A stretch of DNA of 64,000 bases from JAIBJN01 sp963847985 (GCA_963847985.1 CAWKBS010000009.1:348922-412921); one strand, 5' to 3'. Counted from the first letter of the stretch, positions 1 to 9,397 are shown. Numbers and translations are program-made. Notes: generated from the letters alone by a model not told the origin.

Positions 1-519
1 GACGGGCTCCTCGAACGTGAAGAGCCGCTTCGTCACCCCGCCGGTCGACGTGATCACGACGACCATCACGACCCGCGGCTGCAGGCCCAGGACCTCGACG
101 TGCCGCACCATGGTCGTCTCGAGCGGCGGGGCCGAGACGAGTGCGAGCAGATGCGTCAGGTCCGCAAGCACCTCCGTCGTGGCGCGCAACGCCGCGTCGA
201 CCTGGCTCTCGACCCCGGAGAGGTCGAGCTCGAGGTCGCCCGGCCGCGGCTCGAGACGATCGAGCAAGCGGTCGACGAACAGGCGGTAGCCGGCATCCGT
301 CGGCACGCGGCCGGCGGACGTGTGCGGGTGCATCAGGAGCCCATGCTCCTCGAGCACGGCGAGCTCGTAGCGCACGGTCGACGAGGAGACGTCCAGCCCC
401 GTGCGCTCGACGAGGGTCTTCGAGCCCACAGGCGTCCCCGTGGCGACGTACTCCTCGACCACCCGCGCGAGGATGAGCTCCTGGCGCGGGCTGAGACGAA
501 GCTCCTGTGCGTCCGGCAT
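1..519 (-). CDS. hrcA: Heat-inducible transcription repressor HrcA (3' part outside window)
   Basis: HrcA represses class I heat-shock genes (groE, dnaK) by binding CIRCE operators. The visible 173 residues begin MPDAQELRLSPRQELIL and contain the N-terminal winged helix, including the recognition region SSSTVRYELAVLEEHGLL and the AGRVPTDAGYR signature that follows it in this family. The ATG at 517-519 is the first start in frame. The gene runs off the left edge, so the C-terminal GAF-like half is missing. It starts 13 bp after the hemW stop, so lepA-hemW-hrcA look like one transcript, an arrangement common in Gram-positive bacteria. I see no CIRCE inverted repeat in the short gap upstream. 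Confidence 0.93.
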   Translation of the reverse strand, partial: MPDAQELRLSPRQELILARVVEEYVATGTPVGSKTLVERTGLDVSSSTVRYELAVLEEHGLLMHPHTSAGRVPTDAGYRLFVDRLLDRLEPRPGDLELDLSGVESQVDAALRATTEVLADLTHLLALVSAPPLETTMVRHVEVLGLQPRVVMVVVITSTGGVTKRLFTFEEPV

Positions 520-532
520 CACAGCATTAAGT

Positions 533-1642
533 CTAGTTTGCAGGGCTTTCGACCATGAGCTCGGCCGTGACCCCGCCGCCGAGGAACCGGCCGCGCCGCG
601 TCAGGGCCAGGCCTCCGTTCCGCCGCTCGGCGAGCCCGAGCCGCTCCATGCGGGCGAGCGCGCCCAGGTCGACGGCGCCGTCCACGCTGGCCAGCGGCAG
701 CGGCTCGTCGAGGCGGAGCCCGAGCAGCAGGCGCTCGCGTAGGCGAACCTCCGGCGCGAGCGGCTCTTCCTCCCGCGGCGGTCGGCGCCCCTCGGCCAGC
801 GCCGCAACGTAGCCGGCCAGGCTCGGCCGGTTTCGCCAGCGCAGTCCGGCAACGGTGGAGACCGCCCCGATCCCGATGCCGAGGTAGTCCTCGCCGAGCC
901 AGTAGCCGAGGTTGTGCCGCGCCTGCCGGCCGGGCCGGCAGAAGTTCGCCGTCTCGTACCAGCGGTAGCCGGCGCCGACGAGCGACTCCACGACGAGCTC
1001 GAAGTAGCCCTCCATCGCGTCCGCCTGACGAGCAAGCTCGTCGCCGTGCGCAATGGTGAAGCGCGTGCCGGGCTTCGCTTCGAGCTCGTAGCACGAAAGG
1101 TGCTCGGGACCGAGCGCGATCGCCTCTGCAAGGTCGAGGCGAAGGTCGGCGGGGCTCTGGCCGGGGATGCCGTAGACGAGATCGAGCGAGATGTTGTCGA
1201 ATCCGGCATCACGGAGATGGTAGAACGCAGCCCGGACGGCCTCCGGCGCGGCCCGGCGCTCCAGCAGCGCCAGCAGTTCACGCTGAAAGCTCTGGGCACC
1301 GAGGGAAACGCGCGAGACTCCGCCTTCCCGCAGGAGCGCCGCCAGCACCGGCGTGACGGTCTCCGGGTTCGCCTCCACAGTCAGCTCGGCCGCCTCGGGC
1401 AGGGCCGCGAGCAGTCGGGCAAGCTCGGCCGGCTCGGTGAACGTCGGCGTGCCGCCTCCGAGAAACACCGTCTCAACGTCGCCGGCCAGCGCGCCGCGCT
1501 CGAGCTCGAGCTCTGCGAGCAACGCGTCGACGTAGGCGCCGTGGCCCTGACGTCGGCCGACGAGCGTCACGAAGTCGCAGTACCCGCAGCGGTGCGCGCA
1601 GAAGGGCAGGTGGACGTACAGGTGGCGGACGCCGGCGCTCAC
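533..1642 (-). CDS. hemW: Radical SAM heme chaperone HemW
   Basis: 369 residues, the usual HemW length. The radical SAM cluster motif is at residues 15-22 (CAHRCGYC, spacing C-x3-C-x2-C), followed by the GGGTP motif near residue 55. HemW delivers heme to client proteins and is often misannotated as coproporphyrinogen dehydrogenase; the HLPFC..RC.YC context and the length favour HemW over HemN. The start is a GTG whose last two bases begin the TGA of lepA (GTGA overlap), indicating translational coupling. The ORF remains open far upstream in this frame, but that stretch is antisense-like shadow of lepA, so the GTG is preferred. Confidence 0.93.
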   Translation of the reverse strand: MSAGVRHLYVHLPFCAHRCGYCDFVTLVGRRQGHGAYVDALLAELELERGALAGDVETVFLGGGTPTFTEPAELARLLAALPEAAELTVEANPETVTPVLAALLREGGVSRVSLGAQSFQRELLALLERRAAPEAVRAAFYHLRDAGFDNISLDLVYGIPGQSPADLRLDLAEAIALGPEHLSCYELEAKPGTRFTIAHGDELARQADAMEGYFELVVESLVGAGYRWYETANFCRPGRQARHNLGYWLGEDYLGIGIGAVSTVAGLRWRNRPSLAGYVAALAEGRRPPREEEPLAPEVRLRERLLLGLRLDEPLPLASVDGAVDLGALARMERLGLAERRNGGLALTRRGRFLGGGVTAELMVESPAN

Positions 1643-3429
1643 TTGCGCTCTCCGTCCAGGTTGAGGACAGCGAGGAAGGCCTCCTGCGGCACCTCTACGG
1701 CCCCGACCTGCTTCATGCGCTTCTTGCCCTTCTTCTGCCGCTCGAGGAGCTTCCGCTTGCGGGTGATGTCGCCGCCGTAGCACTTGGCAAGCACGTCCTT
1801 GCGCCGCGCCTTGATGGTCTCCCGCGCGATGATCCGCGATCCGATGGCCGCCTGCACCGGCACGTCGAACATCTGCCGTGGAATCTCCTTGCGCAACCGA
1901 TCGACGAGCGCGCGTCCGCGAGCGTACGCGCCGTCCCGGTGCACGATGAGGCTGAGCGCGTCGACAGGGTCGCCCGCGAGCAGCACGTCGACGCGGACGA
2001 GGTCGCCCGGCTCGAAGCCGACGACGTCGTAGTCGAAGCTCGCGTAGCCGCGCGTCCGGCTCTTCAGCTGGTCGTAGTAGTCGTAGACGATCTCGGCGAG
2101 GGGTAGGTCGAAGACGAGCAGGACACGAGCCTCGCTCAGGTACTCCATGTGGTGGAAGCGACCCCGCCGCTCGTTGTTCAGCTCCATGACCGACCCGACG
2201 AAGTCCTTCGGCACGATCGTGGTCGCGCGGATGTAGGGCTCCTCGACCACCTCCACCTCGCGCGGCATGTCGGCCGGGTTGTGCACCTCGGACTCCTCGC
2301 CGGCCTTGGAGAGGACGCGGTAGGCGACGTTCGGCGCGGTGACGAGTAGGTCGAGGTCGAACTCGCGCTCGAGGCGCTCGCGCACGATCTCCATGTGCAG
2401 TAGGCCGAGGAAGCCGCAGCGGAAGCCGAAGCCGAGCGCCTGCGAGGTCTCCGGCTCGTAGAAGAGCGATGCATCGTTGAGCTTCAGCCGCTCGAGCGCG
2501 TCGCGAAGCTCCGGGTACTCGTCGGAGTCGGTCGGAAAGAGACCGGCGAAGACTGTCGGCTTGACGTCCTTGTAGCCCGGAAGCGGCTCCGTTGCGGGAT
2601 GCTCCTGCGCCGTCAGCGTCTCGCCGACGCGCAACCGGCTGACGTCCTTGAGCCCGGTGACGACGTAGCCGACCTCGCCGGCCTCCAGCGTCGGCGTCGG
2701 GCTGCGCTCGGGCGAGAAGAAGCCGAGCTCCTCGGCCTCGAAGCGCGTTCCCGACGCCATCGCGCGCACCGGCTGCCGGGTCGAGAAGCACCCGTCGACC
2801 ATGCGCACGAAGGCAACGACGCCGCGGTACTGGTCGTAGGCCGAGTCGAAGACGAGCGCGCGCGGCGGCGCCCCGGGATCGCCCTCGGGCGGCGGAATGC
2901 GCTCGACGATCGCGTCCAGCACGGCCTCGACCCCGTCCCCGGTCTTCGCCGAGATGCGAAGCACGCGATCCGGGCTCTCGCCCACGAGCTGGGAGACCTC
3001 GGCTGCAGCGGCGGCGGGATCGGCCTGCGGCAGGTCGATCTTGTTCACCAACGGGACGATCTCGAGGTCGTTCTCGATGGCGAGATACGCGTTGGCGAGG
3101 GTCTGCGCCTCGATGCCCTGCGCGGCGTCGACCACCAGGAGCGCGCCCTCGCACGCCTGTAGGGCGCGTGAGACCTCGTACGTGAAGTCGACGTGGCCGG
3201 GCGTGTCGATGAGGTTGAGCTGGTGGCCGCGCCAAAGCACGCGCACGGCCTGCGCCTTGATGGTGATCCCACGCTCGCGCTCGAGCTCCATGGAGTCGAG
3301 CACTTGCTCGCGCATCTCCCGCCGGGACAGCGTCTGCGTCACCTCGAGGATGCGGTCGGCCAGGGTCGACTTCCCGTGGTCGATGTGGGCGACGATCGAG
3401 AAGTTGCGGATGGAGTCGAGGGCTGTCAT
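1639..3429 (-). CDS. lepA: Elongation factor 4 (LepA)
   Basis: 596-residue ribosome-associated GTPase that acts during elongation and initiation under stress. It opens MTALDSIRNFSIVAHIDHGK, so the P-loop (AHIDHGKST) starts about residue 14. The switch-II DTPGHVDF and the NKIDLP motif follow, and the LepA-specific C-terminal domain ends in basic residues. The length matches the family (about 600). The ORF extends upstream, but this ATG gives the canonical N-terminus and lies 8 bp after the murJ stop. The next gene hemW overlaps its stop codon. Confidence 0.97.
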   Translation of the reverse strand: MTALDSIRNFSIVAHIDHGKSTLADRILEVTQTLSRREMREQVLDSMELERERGITIKAQAVRVLWRGHQLNLIDTPGHVDFTYEVSRALQACEGALLVVDAAQGIEAQTLANAYLAIENDLEIVPLVNKIDLPQADPAAAAAEVSQLVGESPDRVLRISAKTGDGVEAVLDAIVERIPPPEGDPGAPPRALVFDSAYDQYRGVVAFVRMVDGCFSTRQPVRAMASGTRFEAEELGFFSPERSPTPTLEAGEVGYVVTGLKDVSRLRVGETLTAQEHPATEPLPGYKDVKPTVFAGLFPTDSDEYPELRDALERLKLNDASLFYEPETSQALGFGFRCGFLGLLHMEIVRERLEREFDLDLLVTAPNVAYRVLSKAGEESEVHNPADMPREVEVVEEPYIRATTIVPKDFVGSVMELNNERRGRFHHMEYLSEARVLLVFDLPLAEIVYDYYDQLKSRTRGYASFDYDVVGFEPGDLVRVDVLLAGDPVDALSLIVHRDGAYARGRALVDRLRKEIPRQMFDVPVQAAIGSRIIARETIKARRKDVLAKCYGGDITRKRKLLERQKKGKKRMKQVGAVEVPQEAFLAVLNLDGERK

Positions 3430-3437
3430 CGCTGTGG

Positions 3438-5030
3438 CTAGTCCGTTGTACCGGATCGGCGACGCAGCGAGAGCAGCGCCTGCAGCTCGCGGACGCGGAG
3501 AGCGGCCGACGCGGCGACGAAGACGGCGGTCCCGGCAGCGATGCCGAGGCCGACCGAAAGGATCTGCGCGCCGAGCGAGCGCCCGAGCGTCTGGTCGAGC
3601 CCGTACCAGACGCCGAGCGCGGCCGCGGCCGCGCCCACGGACGCCGCCGCGATCCTGACGTAGGACGAGAGGACCTCCCCGCCGTCCAGCCGCCCGAGCC
3701 GGCGGCGGAGGACCACGGCCAGCGCGAGGGTGCCGGCGATGTTCACGATCGAGGTGGCGAGGGGGATGCCCCAGACTCCGACCCGGTAGAGCAGCGCGGC
3801 CAGCACGGCATTGAGGACGAGGTTCCCGAGCGCGACCCAAGTCGGCACCCAGGGTGACTGGAGGCTGAAGAACGAGCGGCTCAGTAGGAGCATCGTCCCG
3901 TTGAACGTGAGGCCGAGCGCGAAGGCGGCGAGAGCGCCGGCGACGACGGGCGTCTGTTCGGCCGTGAACTCGCCGCGCTCATAGAGCAACCTGACGATCG
4001 GCTCCGCCAGCACTGCGGCAATTGCGCTGGCGGGCAGGAGAAGGAAACCGATCTGACGGAGGCCGAGCGTGACGGTGCTCCGGAAGCCGTCGGTGTCGCT
4101 CCGGGCGGCGAGCCGCGAGAGGCGCGGGAAGAGCACCGTGGCGACGGCGACGGCGAACATCCCCTGGGGAAGCATGTAGATCCTGAAGGCGGCGTCGATG
4201 GCGCTGGGCGCGAGCTGCGGGTCGACGAACCTCGAAGCGAAGAACGTGTTGACGACGAAGTTGAAGTTGATGAGCCCGACGCCGAGGGTCACGGGCAGCA
4301 TCAGCGTCAGCACGCGCCTGACCGCAGGATCCTTCAGGTCGAGTACGGCGCGGATGCTCCCGTCGCGCCGCCGGAGCCACCAGACCGGCGTGACCGTCTG
4401 GATGACCGTGCCGACGAGGACGCCCCCCGCGTAGACGTACAGCTGAGCCTCCTCGCTCTCGAACCGGGGCGCCACGAAGATGAGCGAGGCGATGATCGCC
4501 AGGTTCCACAGCACGGGCAGCAGTGCCTGGGCCGTGAACTCCTCGTACGAGTTGAGGATCCCGACGAGGATGCCCGAGAGGCCCATCAGGACCACCACCG
4601 GGAAGAGGATGCGGGACAGGGTGGTGGCGAGGTCCTCGAGGTCCCCGAGGCCGAAGATGCGCATGATCAGCGGCGCCAGGAGCATCAGCAGGCCTGTAAG
4701 CGCGCCGAGCACGATGAGCACCAGCCAGAAGAGCGTCGACGCCATCCGCCAGGCGCGCTCCCGCTGCTCCTTCTCGAGCAGCTCGCTGAAGACGGGGACG
4801 AACGCCGCCCCGAGCGCGGCGTCGGCCGCCAGGGCACGGACGAGGTTCGGGATCTGGAACGCGACGGTGAACGCGTTGATGTCGCCCTCGACGCCGAACG
4901 CACGGCGGGCGACGATCTCGCGGAAGAGCCCGAGCACCCGCGAGACCCCCGTGATCGCCGCGAACGTCGCCGTCGAGAACGCCAGGCGACGCCGTTTTCG
5001 GCCGCTGTGCGGCAGGCCCGCGTCGCTCAC
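3438..5030 (-). CDS. murJ: Lipid II flippase MurJ (MviN family)
   Basis: 530-residue polytopic membrane protein of the MOP exporter superfamily that flips lipid II across the cytoplasmic membrane for peptidoglycan synthesis. The N-terminus carries the typical TGVSRVLGLFREIVARRAFG signature of TM1/TM2, and about 14 hydrophobic segments follow. It is the first gene of the murJ-lepA-hemW-hrcA run. It diverges from rpsT, with only about 80 bp between the two starts, so both promoters must lie in that gap. Confidence 0.95.
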   Translation of the reverse strand: MSDAGLPHSGRKRRRLAFSTATFAAITGVSRVLGLFREIVARRAFGVEGDINAFTVAFQIPNLVRALAADAALGAAFVPVFSELLEKEQRERAWRMASTLFWLVLIVLGALTGLLMLLAPLIMRIFGLGDLEDLATTLSRILFPVVVLMGLSGILVGILNSYEEFTAQALLPVLWNLAIIASLIFVAPRFESEEAQLYVYAGGVLVGTVIQTVTPVWWLRRRDGSIRAVLDLKDPAVRRVLTLMLPVTLGVGLINFNFVVNTFFASRFVDPQLAPSAIDAAFRIYMLPQGMFAVAVATVLFPRLSRLAARSDTDGFRSTVTLGLRQIGFLLLPASAIAAVLAEPIVRLLYERGEFTAEQTPVVAGALAAFALGLTFNGTMLLLSRSFFSLQSPWVPTWVALGNLVLNAVLAALLYRVGVWGIPLATSIVNIAGTLALAVVLRRRLGRLDGGEVLSSYVRIAAASVGAAAAALGVWYGLDQTLGRSLGAQILSVGLGIAAGTAVFVAASAALRVRELQALLSLRRRSGTTD

Positions 5031-5086
5031 CGGGCCGAGGATAGGGAAGGGGCCAGAGCTACCGGCCTCTTGCTACGATTCTCCGC

Positions 5087-5102
5087 GGCCCCGTCGGGGG
5101 CC
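5087..5102 (+). promoter_or_regulatory. GC hairpin directly upstream of rpsT
   Basis: GGCCCC (5087-5092), loop GTCG, GGGGCC (5097-5102) form a perfect 6-bp stem followed by TTTT, ending ten bases before the rpsT ATG. A -10-like TACGAT lies at 5074-5079, so a transcript starting near 5086 would have the hairpin at its very 5' end. There is no clear Shine-Dalgarno between hairpin and ATG. It could be a translational control site for S20, a 5' stabiliser or a terminator-like element. The role is inferred. Confidence 0.45.
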
Positions 5103-5112
5103 TTTTCTCCGT

Positions 5113-5379
5113 ATGCCGAACATCAAGCAGCAGAAGCGCCGAGTGTCGATTGCCTCCCGCCAGCGGTTGGAGAATCTCCGCTACCGGTCGACGGCCAAGA
5201 CGCTCTACAAGCGCCTCGAGGACGCCGTCGCCGAGGGTGACAAGGACGCGACCGCGGTCGCGCATCACGATCTCGTCAGCTGCCTCGACCGAGCCGCGGC
5301 GCACCACGCGATCCACCCGAACCGGGCCGCGCGCAAGAAGTCCCAGGCAGCCCAGCTCGTCGCCGGCTCCTCCTCGTAG
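5113..5379 (+). CDS. rpsT: 30S ribosomal protein bS20
   Basis: 88 residues, basic and helical, beginning MPNIKQQKRRVSIASRQRLE, which is the typical S20 N-terminus. S20 binds the 5' and 3' minor domains of 16S rRNA during 30S assembly. The ATG at 5113 is chosen because the longer frame upstream is a shadow of murJ. It stands alone on the plus strand between murJ and holA. The usual rpsT-holA neighbourhood is kept, but the two genes are convergent. The 145 bp downstream (5380-5524) show no gene or convincing terminator. Confidence 0.96.
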   Translation: MPNIKQQKRRVSIASRQRLENLRYRSTAKTLYKRLEDAVAEGDKDATAVAHHDLVSCLDRAAAHHAIHPNRAARKKSQAAQLVAGSSS

Positions 5380-5524
5380 CCACTGCGAAAGCCTCGGCGC
5401 AGGGTCGTCGCTGAATCGTGACGGTCCGCGCCCCACGCGCGCGGATTTCACCGTTAGGCTCAGAAGCGGGTGGTGGGCCGGGGTGCCCCTCGCCGATGCC
5501 GGGCGCTGAGGCCGGAAACAGGCC

Positions 5525-6508
5525 CTACCTGCCCGCGGCCGGCTCCGGGACTCGCACGAGCTCCACGATCGCCCGCTCGAGCTCCAGCTCGCCCGCGAGC
5601 CTGCTGGCGCCCTTGAGGGCGGCGTCCAGCGAGGCCAAGCGGATCACCGCCTCGTCGAGCTCATCGCGCGTGTAGTTCTCGGCATGGCCGAGAGCCTTGC
5701 GGACGCGGAACTCGTGCTTGCGGAGGCGCTTGGCGATGTCCTTCACCCCCAGGCCCTCCTCGCCGAGCGCCTGCGCCTGCCGGACGAGGGCGACCTGGGA
5801 AGAGAGGCGCATGGCGATCACAAACGGGTCGGCTCCGCGCTCGAGGTCGGTCTGGCAGGCGGTCAGCGCGCCGGGGAGGTCACGGCCGCCCCAGGCGTCC
5901 ATGATCGCCCAGGCAGAGGCCTCCTGGGCGGGTGCGGCCAGGAGCTCGACCTCCCGCCGCCCGATGGTCTCGCCGCCGGCCCAGGCTGCGAGCTTCTCGA
6001 CCTCGGTGGCGAGGGCGGTCGCATCGTCGCCGACGATCTCGACGAGCGCCCGGGCCGCTTCGCCGTCGGCCTCGAGGCCGACCCGCTCGAACTGCGCGCG
6101 GACCCAGCTCGGGAGATCGCGCGGCCGCGGCACCTCGAACGCCAGCACTTCCCCCGCCTTCGCACAGAGGCCTGGTAGCGACGAGCCCTTCAGCTCGCCG
6201 GCGACGAGCGCGAGGACGGCGCTCTCGACCGGACGGGCCAGATAGGCGGCGACGGCTTCCTCGTCCTGCTTCTTCCAGCGTTCGACGTCCTCGACGATCA
6301 CGAGCCGCCCGCCCTCGTCGGCGAAGAGGCCCAGCGCGTTCAGCGCCGCGACGGCCTCGTCGCCCGCTGTCGTTTCCGCGGACAGGGTCTCCACCGACTC
6401 GGCTCCGAACCGGGAGCGCAGGCGCTCGAGCGCCCGCCGGATCTTTGGACGGTCGCCGCCGGTGAGGAGGTAGATCGGGCGGAGCTCGCTCTCGGCCACT
6501 GCGGCCAA
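5525..6508 (-). CDS. holA: DNA polymerase III subunit delta
   Basis: 327 residues. The delta subunit opens the beta clamp within the clamp-loader complex. The protein has the expected AAA+-like fold without a functional P-loop: an N-terminal LRPIYLLTGGDRPKIRRAL segment, a middle ALATEVEKLAAWAG helix typical of delta, and a C-terminal helical collar domain. Position after comEC, 6 bp downstream, is the classic comEA-comEC-holA order. Confidence 0.93.
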   Translation of the reverse strand: MAAVAESELRPIYLLTGGDRPKIRRALERLRSRFGAESVETLSAETTAGDEAVAALNALGLFADEGGRLVIVEDVERWKKQDEEAVAAYLARPVESAVLALVAGELKGSSLPGLCAKAGEVLAFEVPRPRDLPSWVRAQFERVGLEADGEAARALVEIVGDDATALATEVEKLAAWAGGETIGRREVELLAAPAQEASAWAIMDAWGGRDLPGALTACQTDLERGADPFVIAMRLSSQVALVRQAQALGEEGLGVKDIAKRLRKHEFRVRKALGHAENYTRDELDEAVIRLASLDAALKGASRLAGELELERAIVELVRVPEPAAGR

Positions 6509-6514
6509 GCATAG

Positions 6515-8800
6515 TCAGCCCGCTCTCGTGATCGAGATCTGCTCGCCGTCGCTCTCGAGCGTGATCCGTCCGTCCCGGTCGGTGCGGTAGACGGCGAGGC
6601 CGGGGAAACCTGCGAGCGCCGCCATCGTCTCGGGTGTCGGGTGCCCGTAGTCGTTGCGGCTCCCCACGGAGACCACCGCGACGCGTGGTCGAACGAGATC
6701 GAGCAGCTGTGTCAGGTGCGGATCCGCCGACCCATGGTGCGCGACCTTGAGGATCTCGACGGGTGGCGGGCTGAGCGGCACCGTCACCGCTCCTTCCGCG
6801 TCGGCCGTCAGGAGCGCGTCGACGGTTCCGTACGACGCGACGATGACCACGGCGCTCAAATTGGGATCGGCGTCCGGGAGCGCAGGGCCGTCGGGCCAGA
6901 GGATCCGCAACCGTAATGCGCCTATCCGGATGCTCCGGCCTGCGCGAGCCTGGACGACCGGGACGCGTCGCTCGCTCGCGGCCGCGAGCGCGGCCTCGTG
7001 GTCCGCGCTCTGGGCGGGGATGGGCGGGTCGAGGACGCTGTGAACGTCGACCCGGTCGAGCACGTCGGCCGCGCCGCCGATGTGATCGCGCTGCGGGTGT
7101 GTGAGAACGAGCGCGGCGAGCTCGTCGACTCCGAGCGCGTCGAGCTGTTTGGCCACGTTCGCCTCGGGCGGGCCCTGGTCGACGAGAACGGCACCCTCGG
7201 CGACCTCGAGGAGGATCGCGTCCCCCTGCCCTACGTCGAGCACAGTGATCCGCAGCCCTTTCGGCGGATCGGCCCGTTCGTCGGGGGCGGCGCGCCAGGC
7301 AACGGCGAGCGCGAGGGCCAGGCTTGCCACCGCAACCGCCTTGCGCGGCGACGGACCGCGCATCCGCACGAACACGAACGCGAGCGCTGCGAGAGCCGCC
7401 AGGAGAGCGAGCGCCTGCGGCGAGCCGGCTTGTGCGTACGGGAGCCCGCCGACGAGCCGCGCGCAGAGCGCAAGGTACGCGGCCAGCCAGCTGTCCAGCC
7501 ACACGAGCGCAGCTGCGGCCTCCGGCAGGACGGGGTGCAACGCAGCCGCGGCCAGGGCAAACCCGAGCAGGGGGGCGACGACCGGGGCGGCGAGGGCGTT
7601 CGCCACGACGGCGTAGACGGGAATCGCCCCGAAGTGGAGCCAGAGAACCGGCGCGGTCACCAGCCCGCACGCAACGGAGACGGCAATCGCCTCCGCGAGA
7701 AGCCGCGGCAACGGATAGCCCGCGAGCCTCCCGCTGATCCAGGGCACCAGGACGAAGATCGCCGCCACCGCGCTGAACGAGAGCTGAAAGCCCGGCTCGA
7801 GGAGGCTGTACGGATTCCAGGCGAGCAGGACGGCCGCGCCCACGAGCAGGAAGTACCAGCGGTCGCGCGGGCGAGACGCCAGCCACGCGAGCGAGGCGAG
7901 CCCGCCGGCGACGCCCGCACGGACGACCGACGGCTGCCAGCCTACGGCGAGGACGTAGGCGGCGACGGCTGCGAGCGCCGCCAGCTCTCCGACCCGGCGC
8001 GGCAGCCCGAGTGCCCAGACGAACAGGATCGTCCCGGCGATGACGTAGGCGACGTTCTGTCCCGAGACCGCGAGCAAGTGATAGAGGCCGGACGCGCGGA
8101 AACGCTCGCGCAGGTCGCGCTCGAGCCCCTCGTCTTCGCCGAGAACGACGCCGGCGAGGACCGCCCGCCGCTCCCCGGCCGGGGCGGACTCGAGCGACCG
8201 CGACACCCCGCGGCGAAGGCCGTCGGCGAGCCCGCCGATGCCGCCCCGGCTGCCGACCACCCGGAACCGGCTCGCCTTCAGGACGACGTGGATTCCCTGC
8301 CGGCGGAGGTAGCCTGCCTCGTCGAACTCGCCCTCACGCTCGGGCCCACGCGGAGCGGCGAGGCTCGCAACGACCTCGAGCACCGCTCCTTGCGCGGGTG
8401 CCTCGTCCGGAGGCAGCTCGAGCAGGGCGCGCTCGTCGGGCTCGACGTCGCCGAAGCGGCGCACCCGGACGGGCACGCGCAGCGCGAACTCGCTGCGGCG
8501 CGCCGGACCGGTGATCTCGACCAGAGCCGGCCCGGCCCGGCCGATCTCGGACTCGAGCAGGCTCCGATCGAGGGCGGCCAGGCGGAAGCTGCCCCACCAC
8601 ACGCCGGCGAGGACGAGCGCGCAGGCGAGGATCGGAACGCGGAGGTCGCGAGCGAGCGGCCCGCACAGCCCGACGACGGCCGCTGCCAGCAGGACGCCTG
8701 CGTGAGCCTCGCGGAGGAGGAGGGCGAGCGCGAGGCCCACGCAGAGGGCGCCGGCGAGCAGGTGCGCCGGCGGAAGCCGCTCGAGTCGGTCGCCCACCAC
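6515..8800 (-). CDS. comEC: DNA internalization / competence protein ComEC (Rec2)
   Basis: 761 residues. Hydrophobic N-terminal segments are followed by the DUF4131 region, the competence domain with LYHLLAVSGQNVAYVIAGT near residue 240, many membrane helices, and a C-terminal metallo-beta-lactamase-like domain opening ITVLDVGQGDAILL. ComEC forms the inner-membrane channel for single-stranded DNA uptake. In the C-terminal domain the metal motif reads THPQRDHIGG instead of HxHxDH, so one metal-binding histidine is Gln; AHHGS and YGHPTP are retained. It starts 9 bp after the comEA stop. Confidence 0.94.
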   Translation of the reverse strand: MVGDRLERLPPAHLLAGALCVGLALALLLREAHAGVLLAAAVVGLCGPLARDLRVPILACALVLAGVWWGSFRLAALDRSLLESEIGRAGPALVEITGPARRSEFALRVPVRVRRFGDVEPDERALLELPPDEAPAQGAVLEVVASLAAPRGPEREGEFDEAGYLRRQGIHVVLKASRFRVVGSRGGIGGLADGLRRGVSRSLESAPAGERRAVLAGVVLGEDEGLERDLRERFRASGLYHLLAVSGQNVAYVIAGTILFVWALGLPRRVGELAALAAVAAYVLAVGWQPSVVRAGVAGGLASLAWLASRPRDRWYFLLVGAAVLLAWNPYSLLEPGFQLSFSAVAAIFVLVPWISGRLAGYPLPRLLAEAIAVSVACGLVTAPVLWLHFGAIPVYAVVANALAAPVVAPLLGFALAAAALHPVLPEAAAALVWLDSWLAAYLALCARLVGGLPYAQAGSPQALALLAALAALAFVFVRMRGPSPRKAVAVASLALALAVAWRAAPDERADPPKGLRITVLDVGQGDAILLEVAEGAVLVDQGPPEANVAKQLDALGVDELAALVLTHPQRDHIGGAADVLDRVDVHSVLDPPIPAQSADHEAALAAASERRVPVVQARAGRSIRIGALRLRILWPDGPALPDADPNLSAVVIVASYGTVDALLTADAEGAVTVPLSPPPVEILKVAHHGSADPHLTQLLDLVRPRVAVVSVGSRNDYGHPTPETMAALAGFPGLAVYRTDRDGRITLESDGEQISITRAG

Positions 8801-8809
8801 GCGTGCGGC

Positions 8810-9394
8810 TCACAGGTCGACGAGCGATCGAAGCTGCTCGAGCCGAGCGGGCCCGATACCCGGTACCGCGTCCAGTTCGTCGACGGAACGAAACGCGCCG
8901 TTCGCGGTCCTGTAGTCGAGAATCTGCTGCGCGAGGACCGGTCCCACGCCCGGGAGCTCGTCGAGCTGCTCGAGGCTCGCGGAATTGAGATGCACCTTGG
9001 CTCCGGCGTCGGCACCCGCGGCCTCGTCCGAGGCCCCCGCTGGATCGCCGCCCCGGAGCGGCACGACCACCTGCTGGCCGTCCGCGACCGGCGCCGCCAG
9101 GTTGACGAGATCGAGCTCGGCCCGAGGCCCGGCGCCGCCGGCCTCGGCGATCGCGTCGTCCACGCGGCTGCCGTCGGGAAGCCGGTACAGACCCGGACGG
9201 CGCACCGCGCCGGCGACGTGCACGACGAGCTCCTGCGGCGGCTCCTCCTCGACGTCGAGCGCAACGGACGAAGCCATGTCGGCCGGCTGGGCTTTTCCGC
9301 CGCCGAGGGCGACGCGACCGGCGACAGTGAGCGCCACGAGGAGGACGGCGGCGTAGGCAAGCGCCTGCGCCCGCGAGATCGACGGCATGCGCAC
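8810..9394 (-). CDS. comEA: DNA-binding competence protein ComEA
   Basis: 194 residues with one N-terminal membrane anchor (residues 8-30), an SLBB/soluble-ligand-binding region (VVHVAGAVRRPGLYRLPDGS), a low-complexity Ala/Gly linker, and a C-terminal double helix-hairpin-helix (LNSASLEQLDELPGVGPVLA, then DAVPGIGPARLEQL). ComEA binds incoming double-stranded DNA outside the membrane and passes it to ComEC, encoded 9 bp downstream. A second in-frame ATG two codons later is an alternative start. Confidence 0.95.
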   Translation of the reverse strand: MRMPSISRAQALAYAAVLLVALTVAGRVALGGGKAQPADMASSVALDVEEEPPQELVVHVAGAVRRPGLYRLPDGSRVDDAIAEAGGAGPRAELDLVNLAAPVADGQQVVVPLRGGDPAGASDEAAGADAGAKVHLNSASLEQLDELPGVGPVLAQQILDYRTANGAFRSVDELDAVPGIGPARLEQLRSLVDL

Positions 9395-9397
9395 GGC

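Noticed and set aside
533..3235. A 900-residue fusion of LepA-region sequence to HemW
   Set aside because: The N-terminal part is low-complexity antisense-phase translation of lepA. HemW starts at the GTGA junction at 1642.
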